Below, in pieces: positions 51,237-60,290 of a stretch of 64,000 bases of DNA. Source of the DNA: Lachnospiraceae bacterium (GTDB taxonomy: Bacteria; Bacillota; Clostridia; Lachnospirales; Lachnospiraceae); assembly GCA_022790855.1 (NCBI GenBank), contig JAAVYA010000021.1, positions 91,070 to 155,069 on the forward strand. Reading direction: 5' to 3'. Position 1 is the first letter of the stretch, and each line of letters starts with the position of its first letter. The notes under the pieces were generated by a model. The model searched no databases. It was not told the DNA's origin and saw nothing but the letters and a program-made list of their open reading frames with translations. A program made the translations under genes and the position numbers.

Positions 51237-51982
51237 TGAGCAAATTTATTTTGGAAGTATGCGTAGATTCCGTAGAATCTGCAGTAGCGGCGGCCCGGGG
51301 AGGGGCCGACCGGCTGGAGTTGTGCGCAAATCTGATTATTGGGGGAACCTCTCCCAGTCCGTATCTGTTCCAGGAGATCCGTAAGCACACAGATATTCCC
51401 ATTCATGTATTGCTGCGTCCCCGGTTTGGAGATTTTTGTTATACGGATGCAGAGTTTTCGATTTTGAAAGAAGAAGTGTCCCATTTTCGGAACATGGGAG
51501 CGGAGGGGGCGGTCATTGGAATCCTGACCCCGGATGGTTCTCTGGATACAAAACGTTTGGGAGAGCTGGCAAAGCTTGGGGAAGGAATGTCCTTGACGCT
51601 GCACCGTGCCTTTGACGTTTGCAGGGATCCCTTTGCGGCTATGGAACAGGCAATGGAATTGGGATTTTCCACGATTTTGACTTCCGGACAGAAAAACAGC
51701 GCCTTAGAAGGGGCGGAGCTGATCAAGGAACTGGAAGAAAAAAGCCAGGGCCGTATTCTGATCCAGGCAGGAAGCGGAGTAAACGCCCAGGTGATTCAAA
51801 AGCTTTATCCCATTACCAAGGCAAGAGCTTACCATATGTCGGGAAAAGTAACCTTAGACAGCAATATGCGTTATCGAAAAGCTGGGGTTAGTATGGGAAT
51901 TGGAAGCGTCAGCGAATATGAAATCTGGCGTACGGATGAAGAAGCCGTCCGTAAGGCCAGGGAAGTTTTGGAAGGACTGTAA
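51236..51982 (+). CDS. cutC: CutC family protein
   Basis: 248 residues from ATG 51236 (GGAAGGAG upstream); an adjacent ATG at 51233 is too close to the ribosome site. TIM-barrel CutC fold: LEVCVDSVESAVAAARGGADRLELCANL at the start, HVLLRPRFGDFCYTDAE, LTLHRAFDVCRD, ILTSGQ, QAGSGVN. It was named for copper tolerance in E. coli but its enzymatic role is unsettled. It overlaps the aminopeptidase stop by one base, so it is coupled. Confidence 0.93.
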   Translation: MSKFILEVCVDSVESAVAAARGGADRLELCANLIIGGTSPSPYLFQEIRKHTDIPIHVLLRPRFGDFCYTDAEFSILKEEVSHFRNMGAEGAVIGILTPDGSLDTKRLGELAKLGEGMSLTLHRAFDVCRDPFAAMEQAMELGFSTILTSGQKNSALEGAELIKELEEKSQGRILIQAGSGVNAQVIQKLYPITKARAYHMSGKVTLDSNMRYRKAGVSMGIGSVSEYEIWRTDEEAVRKAREVLEGL

Positions 51983-51984
51983 GA

Positions 51985-53652
51985 ATGGGTAGGAGAATGG
52001 GCGCTTGTGACAGAAGGCTGAGCACTTTCTTCTGCCTGACAAAAAAAGGCCGGTTGGGTGTTGCCGCCGGCCTGTTTCTGGTGCTTGCAGGAATGCTGTC
52101 CTTGGTCTTTGGCTTTCGGGCCCAGGGAGCAGAGCCAGAGCAGATAGAATACTATTATGAGAATGTCTGTGCCTCCTGCGACGGCACAGAGGATTTTTAC
52201 AGTATGCTCCAGGAAAGATTGTCCAAGGAAGAACAAAAGGCGCTGCAGGGGAAAACGGCTGCGTATAATGTTTTTTTGGATTCTTGCAGGGAGCAGTATG
52301 AGGAACGTGTACGGAAATTGGGGATTCCGGAGGGAACGTCCCTGCCGGTACTGATTGTGGGAGACCGATGGGTAAGCGGCCTGGAGCAGATGGAGGAACT
52401 GCTACGGGAAGCAGCCGGGAAAGCGGCTGACCACAGCGGGCCGGCAGAAGGGGGGCTGCCAGGAGAAGAGCAGCAAGCGGACGGTTCCGGGGAAAAAAAG
52501 GAATCCAAAAACAGTGATTTGCAGCGTGTTGGGGAACATGCTGCAGATCAAAAAGAGGCAGACTTGGCAAAATGCATGGAGACGGAACTGGAAAGCCAGG
52601 AGCCTGCCCTGCTTTTATTTACCACAGAATCCTGTGAGGATTGCGAGAAGGTAAAAGAATGGCTGGCTGAACAGAAGGAATTGACAGGAGGAAGGGTTCT
52701 GGAATACAATATTGTGAAGGAACCTTGTTTAAATATATTAAAAGGGATGTTCCGGGAATATGGTCTGGGGGAACAAGATCAGAAAGTCCCGGCATTGTTT
52801 TATGGAAATGGAGCCGCCACAGGGGCAGAAGCGATTTTCAGGCTGGATGGAGAAAGCCTGTGGGAAGAGGGCGGGAACCAAAAGCTCCTTTCCAGTATTC
52901 GTACGGTAAAACAGCAGCTTCCGGAAGAGGAAGAAGCCGCGGCGGGCGGACAGAATCTTTTGACCTTGGTAGGGGCCGGATTGCTGGCTGGACTGAATCC
53001 CTGTTCGATTTCCATGTTTTTGATGCTGTTGTCTATGGTGGTGGCAGAGAAAGCCTCCGTCTGGAAAAACGGACTGCTGTATCTGACAGGGAAATATGCG
53101 GCTTATGTGACGATTGGAATGGCAATCTATACTTCTGCCGCAAACCTGGATGGATTGATTTTGCAGGATGCGGGAAACATCCTGAATGGGATTTTAGTCC
53201 TGCTGTTTGGGGCGGCGGGCATATTGTATCTGGCGGATGCAGTACGGGTGTTCCGGCAGGAATACGGGAAAATCCGTACCCAGCTTCCGGCAGGCCTGCG
53301 AAAATGGAATCATGGATTGATCCGGCGCGTGGGAAATTACAGTGGGATTTTAAAGCCCCTGTTGATTCTGGGGCTTGGAATGGCTATTTCGGTGGGAGAA
53401 TTTTTTTGCACCGGACAGATTTATATGGCTTCCATTACCTATTTGTTAAAAGACCAGGTGGCCATTGTATGGGTTTACTTTCTGGTCTATGTAACGGCTA
53501 TGTCCCTTCCGGCCTTTTTGATGCTGATTATCATCCAAAGGACCAGGAATACGGAACTGATTTCAGAATTTATGCTCCGCCATATGGGGGCGGTGAAGAT
53601 ATTTAACGCACTTTTGTTTTTGGGATATGCGGTATATTTTGTTTTCTCATAA
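51985..53652 (+). CDS. CcdA/DsbD-like thiol transporter fused to two thioredoxin-like domains
   Basis: 555 residues. A signal anchor lies at about 22-46. Thioredoxin/glutaredoxin-like domain 1 has Cys62-x2-Cys65 (CASC). A Gln/Glu/Gly-rich linker at about 150-195 leads to domain 2 with Cys217-x2-Cys220 (CEDC). The CcdA-type core of six helices at about 325-555 has Cys340 (GLNPCSIS) and Cys475 (VGEFFCTGQ), the redox pair of DsbD/CcdA proteins. It moves electrons from cytosol to extracytoplasmic thiols. Doubling of the redox domain on the N-terminal side is unusual. It starts 2 bp after cutC. Confidence 0.82.
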   Translation: MGRRMGACDRRLSTFFCLTKKGRLGVAAGLFLVLAGMLSLVFGFRAQGAEPEQIEYYYENVCASCDGTEDFYSMLQERLSKEEQKALQGKTAAYNVFLDSCREQYEERVRKLGIPEGTSLPVLIVGDRWVSGLEQMEELLREAAGKAADHSGPAEGGLPGEEQQADGSGEKKESKNSDLQRVGEHAADQKEADLAKCMETELESQEPALLLFTTESCEDCEKVKEWLAEQKELTGGRVLEYNIVKEPCLNILKGMFREYGLGEQDQKVPALFYGNGAATGAEAIFRLDGESLWEEGGNQKLLSSIRTVKQQLPEEEEAAAGGQNLLTLVGAGLLAGLNPCSISMFLMLLSMVVAEKASVWKNGLLYLTGKYAAYVTIGMAIYTSAANLDGLILQDAGNILNGILVLLFGAAGILYLADAVRVFRQEYGKIRTQLPAGLRKWNHGLIRRVGNYSGILKPLLILGLGMAISVGEFFCTGQIYMASITYLLKDQVAIVWVYFLVYVTAMSLPAFLMLIIIQRTRNTELISEFMLRHMGAVKIFNALLFLGYAVYFVFS

Positions 53653-53716
53653 GGATTTTTTGCATATTTGATTCCGCAAAGTGCGGTGTAAAAACCACGA
53701 TAAGCAATGAAACAAT

Positions 53717-54025
53717 TTAATCCAGCAGGGAGCTGGCGCATGATACGATGCCGGCTACGTCTGCATAGGATAAAAGCAGGGGGCCGGGGGAGACTTTCTT
53801 CTTCCCTGGCTGTCCCAAAAGCTCTTTTTGGATTTCGGCGGTGAGACGGGTGCGGACGGCGCTGCGGTGGATGTGGCAGGGCTCCGGATCGTCAAAAAAT
53901 TCAATGCTCTTGGCCAGGAGAATCTCCTCTTTGATAGGAATATCTTTTAAAAGGCCGTCATATAAAAGGCCGGAGACTCCATAAAGCTGAAGCGTTGGAA
54001 GTGTTTTTTTAGATTTGAATAACAT
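53717..54025 (-). CDS. Small hypothetical protein
   Basis: 102 residues from ATG 54025 (AAGGAG upstream, partly inside the hairpin CCTTATC-TTTT-GATAAGG at 54034-54051, which could mask it). It reads MLFKSKKTLPTLQLYGVSGLLYDGLLKDIPIKEEILLAKSIEFFDDPEPCHIHRSA..., soluble, with a CxxH pair and no named domain that I know. It is divergent from the AraC-type regulator. A possible promoter is TTGAAA-17-TAAAGT on the minus strand. Confidence 0.7.
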   Translation of the reverse strand: MLFKSKKTLPTLQLYGVSGLLYDGLLKDIPIKEEILLAKSIEFFDDPEPCHIHRSAVRTRLTAEIQKELLGQPGKKKVSPGPLLLSYADVAGIVSCASSLLD

Positions 54026-54103
54026 AAGCGGCTCCTTATCTTTTGATAAGGCTACTTTACTATAGATGTAAAAAGATTTCAAGGGAAAGAAGAGAAAGAT
54101 AGA

Positions 54104-56383
54104 ATGAAAAGAACGGAAGGGACAGCGAAAAAAAGAAAGATGTCCATACAACTGCTTTGCTCATATCTTATCATCATACTTGCTCCGGCGATTGCGGTAT
54201 TTGTGATTTATTTGACCATGCAGGAGGCTCTTTTGGATACCCAGCGGGAAAAAGCCTGGAACTTATCCCGGGAGACGGCCGTTACCTTCAACAAAGAAGT
54301 GGGACAGCTGGAAAATGTGGCCAGATATATCATCAGCGACGGAAACCTGAAGAAATATTTGAATCAGCAGGATGAGAATGAGCCTGCCCAGAATTATTAT
54401 AGGGCCTATGAGTTGGCAAAATCTTATCCTGATTATGCGATTCTCAACCGTTTTATCAGAAAAATATACATCATGCCTTTTGAAACTTCCTATTTGATCC
54501 AGATTCCCCGGGTAGTAGTGCCCAATAACAGGCTTGGAATGTCTATTATGGATTTAGACGGAGAGACTGTTTCTTATGAAGAAATGGTGCAGAGACTGTA
54601 TGACCTGGGAAAGGACGGCCTAGTGTTTGACCAGGAAAAAGGGGAGTCCGGGGAGCTTCAGGTAGTCCAGCGGTTTGACTATAGCGGATATGGTGAAAAA
54701 GCAGGGGTAGTCGTCATTGAACTGGAAAAGAAGGAATTAAAAAACCTGCTTTCCCAGAGTCTGGGAAGTGATGTGGGAATCGCTTTTTTAACAGATCAGA
54801 ATGGAAGTATCCTGTACGTCTATGACAACGCGGAAGATATTTATGACAGCTTTCCTATTGAGATGAGTTGGGAAGAATATTTAAAGCAGAGCGGTTGGGA
54901 AGATATGGAGCTTTCCGTCCACCAAGCCTCGGTTAAGATCAACCATTGGTCTATTGTAACGGTAATTCCCAGGCAGGAATTGTTGTCAAAGGTGGGGAAT
55001 GGGAAATATGTCACATTGGTTTTGTGCATATTGTCTATACTGATTGGAGTGGGCATTTGCCTTTGGTATTGGAACAGGGGACAGCTCCTGGTAGATAAAT
55101 ATGTGAATTATACGGAGAAATATCCGGAGAGGTCTTTGACAAAAGGAGAGTCTGGGAATATTTGGAAAGGCTTCGGCGGTGTGTTGGAGCAGGTGGACAG
55201 CCTGCAAATATCTTTGGAGAAGCAAAAACAGCGGTTATTGGAGGGGGTTACCCGAAAAATTTTGTATGGTATTTATGATTCCCCTCAGGAGCTGGAGCAA
55301 GAACTGGTGGAGGAGGAATTGTCTTTTCCCATAGGGCTGCCTTGTATTCTGGTGGGAGTGGAGATGGAAACGCCTATGAGCCAGGAACTGGAGCTGTCGG
55401 TAAAGGAATTGGAGACGGCGATGCGGGAAGAGCTGGACAAACGTTTGCCTTACCCTTATTTGATGGTGGGCATGGGGTCTTTGCATTATGTTCTTCTGAT
55501 TAATATTGGGAAGGTTCCTGTAGAGGGTGGAGAGATCAAACAATTTTTTGAAGAGATCAATTATGAAATATACAGCCGGATCCCGGTAAATATGTTTATC
55601 GGCATCAGCGGTAAGGCGGATACGGTGCTTGCTATTGCAGAAGAGTATGAGCATGTATGCCGGATTTGTGAATATGCCAGATATTATAAGCTGCGCATGC
55701 CTTGTCTTTTGGAGGATCTGCCAAGGCATCAGCACGTGGTATTTACTGTGGAATTGGAGATCCAATTAGAGAGGACCATAAAAAACGGTAGGAAAGACCA
55801 GCTTTTGACACTGTTGGCTCAGGTACGGGAGAATTATTTTTATATCAAAGGGGCCGCTACTCCGGCGGGTTATAATCTGGAGGTGCTGCGCTGCATTCTT
55901 CTGCGCTGTCTTGGAGAACAGAAAACAGAAGTCAGGCAAGAAGAGCTATTGGAGGAGGTTCATGGAGTCCGAAGTCCCATGAAGATGGAAGAAACTATCT
56001 GGCATGTGTGGCAGTATTTTGAAGATCGGCGGATTTCCTGCCAGGACCAGGATATGGAATGCATGAAACAGGAGATAGAAAAGCATATTGAACGCGAGTA
56101 TTCTCAGGCAGAATTTAACTTGGCGGCTATGGCGGACTGGCTGGGAATCCAGGAGAAAAAGCTGTATGCAGACTTTAAAAAAATGTATGGTGTCAGCTTT
56201 GCATCTTTTTTAGAAATGAAGCGTCTCCATCATGCCCAGGAATTTTTGAAGGAAGGGCGTCCTGTGGGGGAGGTTGCTCAGGCGGTAGGCTACAGCAGCG
56301 ACTATTCTTTCCGCAGAGCCTTTAAACGGGTGGTGGGTGTAACCCCCAGTGATTACCAGAAAATGCAGGAAAACAGCCGCTGA
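54104..56383 (+). CDS. AraC-family regulator with a membrane-anchored sensor
   Basis: 759 residues. Two membrane helices (about 17-40 and about 300-322) bracket an extracellular sensor of about 260 residues. A cytosolic linker follows, and the C-terminal AraC double HTH spans about 655-755 (FNLAAMADWLGIQEKKLYADFKKMYGVSFASFLEMKRL...; VGEVAQAVGYSSDYSFRRAFKRVVGVTPSDY). This YesN-neighbour architecture typically controls the sugar ABC operon next to it, here the solute-binding protein, permeases and fucosidase. Confidence 0.9.
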   Translation: MKRTEGTAKKRKMSIQLLCSYLIIILAPAIAVFVIYLTMQEALLDTQREKAWNLSRETAVTFNKEVGQLENVARYIISDGNLKKYLNQQDENEPAQNYYRAYELAKSYPDYAILNRFIRKIYIMPFETSYLIQIPRVVVPNNRLGMSIMDLDGETVSYEEMVQRLYDLGKDGLVFDQEKGESGELQVVQRFDYSGYGEKAGVVVIELEKKELKNLLSQSLGSDVGIAFLTDQNGSILYVYDNAEDIYDSFPIEMSWEEYLKQSGWEDMELSVHQASVKINHWSIVTVIPRQELLSKVGNGKYVTLVLCILSILIGVGICLWYWNRGQLLVDKYVNYTEKYPERSLTKGESGNIWKGFGGVLEQVDSLQISLEKQKQRLLEGVTRKILYGIYDSPQELEQELVEEELSFPIGLPCILVGVEMETPMSQELELSVKELETAMREELDKRLPYPYLMVGMGSLHYVLLINIGKVPVEGGEIKQFFEEINYEIYSRIPVNMFIGISGKADTVLAIAEEYEHVCRICEYARYYKLRMPCLLEDLPRHQHVVFTVELEIQLERTIKNGRKDQLLTLLAQVRENYFYIKGAATPAGYNLEVLRCILLRCLGEQKTEVRQEELLEEVHGVRSPMKMEETIWHVWQYFEDRRISCQDQDMECMKQEIEKHIEREYSQAEFNLAAMADWLGIQEKKLYADFKKMYGVSFASFLEMKRLHHAQEFLKEGRPVGEVAQAVGYSSDYSFRRAFKRVVGVTPSDYQKMQENSR

Positions 56384-56415
56384 GAAAAAATGTATGGTAA
56401 AAAAAATATTGTTCG

Positions 56416-56444
56416 TTGCGCGATACGGCATAAGTATATAAAAT
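56416..56444 (+). promoter_or_regulatory. Promoter of the sugar ABC/fucosidase operon
   Basis: TTGCGC (56416-56421), 17-bp spacer, TAAAAT (56439-56444). A 125-nt leader precedes the solute-binding protein gene; the AraC regulator presumably binds nearby. Confidence 0.6.
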
Positions 56445-56575
56445 TATAGGAGAAGACAAAGGGAAAGTGTACGAAATGCACAAACAAAAAATGGGGTGTC
56501 GTAAGGCATTATTGTCATTTTGCATACGTTTTCCAGAACGGTTTTCAAATATCATAATGATAGAGGAGGAAAAAT

Positions 56576-58306
56576 ATGAAGAGAAGCACTTGGAAAAAAG
56601 TCGTGTCGCTTGGCTTGGTAGGAATTATGGCAGCGGGTATGCTGGCCGGCTGCGGTTCCGGTGGCGGAGACAAGAAAGAAGCGGGGGGAGACGGAGGCAG
56701 CAATGGCGGCGGAGGCGGCGTTACGCTGACGGAGCCGGGTACATATCCGATTGTGGAAGGCGGCGAACTGGAGCTGTCCATGTTCACTATGAGTATGCCC
56801 AACGTAGAAGATTTTGCTACGAATGATTTTACGAAATTTATGGAAGAAAAAACCGGTATTAAGATGAGCTTTTTCACCGGCGGACGTGACGACTGGGAAG
56901 ATAAATTGAACATGATCCTTCAGTCTGACGATTATCCGGACCTCATCTTTGGCGTATCCCCGAATATTGCAAAGTATGGTGTTAAAGAAGGGATCTTTAT
57001 TCCTTTGGATGAATACCTGACAGAGGATAACGTTCCGAATTACTTAAAGTTAATGGCAGATAATGATTTTGACCTGAACCTGATGAAGGAAACCGATGGA
57101 AAGACCTATTCTCTGGCGAACATCAATGACTGCTACCACTGCAGTTATGGCCGGAAAATGTGGATCAATAAATATTATTTGGATCAGATGAATTGTGAAG
57201 TTCCTACTACCACAGAAGAGTTCAAGGAAGTTTGCAAGAAGTTCCTGGAAATGAAGCCCGACGGCGTAGCCGTAGCAGGCGCAGATGTAGGCTGGTATAC
57301 ACGTATGCAGGATTGGCTGATGGGTTCCTTTACATTCTTCCCGGCGAAATCCTCTACCTTTATTGCAAGGGATGCCGTAGCTTTAAATACTGAGACTGGT
57401 AAACTGGAATGTGTAGCCACTACCGATGAATACAAAGAAGGCTTGAAGTATATCAAGGAACTGTATGACATGGGAGCAATATATGACGGCGACTTTACTC
57501 AGACTGGCGAGCAGATGAAGACTCTGGTGAACCAGGCAGATGAGCCGGTACTGTGCTTTACCGCAGGAACGATCTCCGACGCCATTGATTCCACTGCAAA
57601 TCCGGAGCTGTATAAGCATTATGAAGCCCTGGCTCCCTTGGAAGGACCGGACGGAACCAGAATTGCATGGTATACTGCATATCAGGCAATAGGATCTGGA
57701 GCAGTTTGTATTACAGACAAATGTGAAAATGTAGAAGCAGCATTGCGTTGGGTAGATTTCTTCTACAGCGAGACCGGCGACCTTTGCAGCCAGTACGGTG
57801 CAGACGAAGGAACTGACTGGGTTCTGGATCCGGAAGGAAAAGTTGGCTTGAACGGCGAACCGGCTAAGTATGAAGTATTGAATGTATATTCACCAGATAC
57901 CCAGAATCACGACTGGCAGGACGTAGGTATCCGTGTAGCTCCGGAAGGCTATCGTATGGGGCAGGCTGTTGATGCAGATGTAGATCCTTATGATCCCAAC
58001 GGTTTGGAGAAATTACTGTATGAAGCAAGTAAGAATTTGTATGAGCCTTATGGACAAAATTCTAAGTATACAGATTTACCGGAACTGAAGGTAACGGATG
58101 AAGAGAGCACAGAAGTATCTACCATTGCCGTAGAGATTGAAAAGCTGATCGCAGAAGATGGCGTAGCGTTTATGACTGGCAAGAAGGATATTGACAAAGA
58201 GTGGGATAACTACCTTACTTCTCTGGAGAATGCAGGTTTGACCAAGTATCTGGAAGTATATCAGACTGCATATGACAGATTCGCAGGCTCTACAACAGCA
58301 GAATAA
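56576..58306 (+). CDS. Extracellular sugar-binding lipoprotein of an ABC importer
   Basis: 576 residues. The lipobox is MLAGCGS (Cys near 25), followed by a Gly/Asn-rich linker and a large family-1 solute-binding fold of the lipo-/YtcQ type (VEDFATNDFTKFMEEKTGIKMSF...). It is the capture subunit for the two permeases downstream. It is encoded ahead of a strong internal terminator, which would keep the binding protein in excess. The ligand is probably a fucose-containing glycan, inferred only from the fucosidase. Confidence 0.92.
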   Translation: MKRSTWKKVVSLGLVGIMAAGMLAGCGSGGGDKKEAGGDGGSNGGGGGVTLTEPGTYPIVEGGELELSMFTMSMPNVEDFATNDFTKFMEEKTGIKMSFFTGGRDDWEDKLNMILQSDDYPDLIFGVSPNIAKYGVKEGIFIPLDEYLTEDNVPNYLKLMADNDFDLNLMKETDGKTYSLANINDCYHCSYGRKMWINKYYLDQMNCEVPTTTEEFKEVCKKFLEMKPDGVAVAGADVGWYTRMQDWLMGSFTFFPAKSSTFIARDAVALNTETGKLECVATTDEYKEGLKYIKELYDMGAIYDGDFTQTGEQMKTLVNQADEPVLCFTAGTISDAIDSTANPELYKHYEALAPLEGPDGTRIAWYTAYQAIGSGAVCITDKCENVEAALRWVDFFYSETGDLCSQYGADEGTDWVLDPEGKVGLNGEPAKYEVLNVYSPDTQNHDWQDVGIRVAPEGYRMGQAVDADVDPYDPNGLEKLLYEASKNLYEPYGQNSKYTDLPELKVTDEESTEVSTIAVEIEKLIAEDGVAFMTGKKDIDKEWDNYLTSLENAGLTKYLEVYQTAYDRFAGSTTAE

Positions 58307-58371
58307 AGCCTGTGAGAGAAGGAAGCTTAAGGCTGTTGTGAGCACTTTGGGGTAAACAACAGCAACTTAAG

Positions 58372-58399
58372 GGCCGTCCGCCTTTTGCGGGCGGCCTTT
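58372..58399 (+). terminator. Attenuating terminator between binding protein and permease genes
   Basis: GGCCGTCCGC (58372-58381) / GCGGGCGGCC (58387-58396) with a 5-nt loop, then TTTC. Short T-run, so partial read-through is likely. Confidence 0.75.
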
Positions 58400-58417
58400 C
58401 TGAAAAGGAGGAGTTTT

Positions 58418-59350
58418 ATGGCGAAGGAAACGAAAATGGCGCCCGCCAGGAAAAAAGGGAAAATGAAAAATTCCAACTGGCAGTTCTGGCTGATTATTGC
58501 CATACCGGTTATTTACGCATTTGTATTTGCCTATATTCCCATGGGCGGTATCATTATCGCTTTCAAAGATTACAGTATCCGGAAAGGAATCTTAGGCAGC
58601 GATTGGGTAGGGCTGAAATACTTCATACAGTTTTTAACGTCCAGCAATAGTGTATTGGTTATTAAGAATACTTTGATTCTTGGTATCTACACCCTGGTGG
58701 TGAATTTCCCGATCCCGATTCTGCTGGCAATCATGATCAATGAAGTGCGGAATAAATTCTTTAAAAAGACGGTTCAGATGGTAACCTATGCACCATACTT
58801 TATTTCCGTAGTGGTATTGGTTGGTATGATGATGCAGATGATGGATATGAGAACCGGTATCATCAATGTGTTGTTAGGCAAGTTGGGAATTGGGCCGTTT
58901 AACTTTTTCGGAGAAGTGGGGATGTTCCGTTCTCTGTATGTATGGAGCGGCGTCTGGCAGACCATGGGTTATTCTTCTATTATTTATGTGGCGGCGCTGG
59001 CCGGGGTCAGTCCGGAATTGCAGGAGGCGGCGATTGTGGATGGCGCCAGCAGGATCAAACGAATCATCCATGTGGATATTCCGGCGATTTTGCCCACCAT
59101 TATCATTATGCTAATATTCCGATGCGCGGATATTGTTGCTATCGGTATGGATAAGATTTTCCTGATGCAGAATTCCATGAATGCTTCCGTATCGGAGGTT
59201 ATATCCACCTTTGTATATAAGGTCGGCGTGGTAAATGCCAACTTTGGGTTTTCTACGGCAGCTGGATTGTTCCAATCAGTGGTGTCCTTTGCCCTGTTGG
59301 TAGTTGTGAATGCAATCTGTAAGAAAATTACGGAAACAAGCTTGTGGTAA
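58418..59350 (+). CDS. Sugar ABC transporter permease (LplB type)
   Basis: 310 residues from ATG 58418 (AAAAGGAGGAG upstream). Six membrane helices and the binding-protein-dependent transport EAA motif (LQEAAIVDGASRIKRIIHVDIPAILP). A Lys-rich N-terminal tail precedes the first helix. It forms the channel with the following permease. The gene for the ATPase is absent, as usual for this family, which relies on a shared MsmK-type ATPase elsewhere. Confidence 0.93.
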   Translation: MAKETKMAPARKKGKMKNSNWQFWLIIAIPVIYAFVFAYIPMGGIIIAFKDYSIRKGILGSDWVGLKYFIQFLTSSNSVLVIKNTLILGIYTLVVNFPIPILLAIMINEVRNKFFKKTVQMVTYAPYFISVVVLVGMMMQMMDMRTGIINVLLGKLGIGPFNFFGEVGMFRSLYVWSGVWQTMGYSSIIYVAALAGVSPELQEAAIVDGASRIKRIIHVDIPAILPTIIIMLIFRCADIVAIGMDKIFLMQNSMNASVSEVISTFVYKVGVVNANFGFSTAAGLFQSVVSFALLVVVNAICKKITETSLW

Positions 59351-59363
59351 AGGGGGGAAAGGT

Positions 59364-60263
59364 ATGAAAGCATCAAAATTTCGTCATATGAGCGTTGGCG
59401 ACAAGATTTTTACAATTATTATTTATGCGGTTTTATCGCTGGTGCTGGTTATTATTTTGTACCCGCTGATTTATGTGGTATCGGCGTCCTTCTCGGATCC
59501 TCAGGCGGTGGTCAGCGGCGAAGTATTACTGCTTCCGGTTCGGCCTACTCTGAAAGGGTATGCGGCAGTTTTTAAGAATGCTAAGATTTTATCTGGGTTT
59601 GCCAATTCCTTCTTCTATCTGGTTGTGGGAACCGTTATCAACCTGGTTATGACCATGTTATGCGCGTATCCGCTGTCCCGGAAGGAATTTAAAGCTAAGG
59701 GAAAGATTTCTCTGTTTTTTGTATTTACCATGTATTTTAGCGGCGGTATGGTGCCGGCCTATATTCTGGTAAATAAGTTGGGCATGATCAATACAAGATG
59801 GGCTCTTTTGATCCCCATGGCTATGTCTACTTATAATATGATTATCTGCAGAACTTATATCATCAACTCCATTCCGGATGAATTGTATGAAGCGTCCCAG
59901 ATGGATGGCTGTACGCCTTTTAAGTATATGATGAAAGTAATTGTTCCTCTTTGCAAGCCGATTTTGGCAGTATTGACATTGTATTACGGCGTATCCAGAT
60001 GGAACGACTATTTTAATGCTATGCTATATTTGTACGATGAAAGCCTTCAGCCTTTGACCATTGTCATGCGTGAGATTTTGATTATGGGTAAAGTAGATAT
60101 GACCCAGGTGACAGACGCCTCGGCTGTGTCCAAACTTCAGGGTATGTCGGAGCTGTTGAAATACTCCACAATTGTTGTGGCATGTGTGCCGGTTATGGCG
60201 TTGTATCCTTTAATTCAGAAGCATTTAGTAAAGGGTGTTATGGTTGGTTCCGTTAAGGGCTAA
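59364..60263 (+). CDS. Sugar ABC transporter permease (YtcP type)
   Basis: 299 residues from ATG 59364 (AGGGGGGAAAGG upstream). About six membrane helices. EAA-loop motif PDELYEASQMDGCTPFKYMMKVIVPLCKPI. Second half of the permease pair; the first gene is 13 bp upstream. The family imports oligosaccharides. Confidence 0.93.
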   Translation: MKASKFRHMSVGDKIFTIIIYAVLSLVLVIILYPLIYVVSASFSDPQAVVSGEVLLLPVRPTLKGYAAVFKNAKILSGFANSFFYLVVGTVINLVMTMLCAYPLSRKEFKAKGKISLFFVFTMYFSGGMVPAYILVNKLGMINTRWALLIPMAMSTYNMIICRTYIINSIPDELYEASQMDGCTPFKYMMKVIVPLCKPILAVLTLYYGVSRWNDYFNAMLYLYDESLQPLTIVMREILIMGKVDMTQVTDASAVSKLQGMSELLKYSTIVVACVPVMALYPLIQKHLVKGVMVGSVKG

Positions 60264-60290
60264 TCTATAAATTTTTGGAGGTATTGGGAA

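Noticed and set aside
52725..53606. Long overlapping frame (293 codons) inside the CcdA-fusion gene
   Set aside because: It is a shifted-frame shadow of GC-rich codons; the main frame has clear membrane helices and redox motifs.
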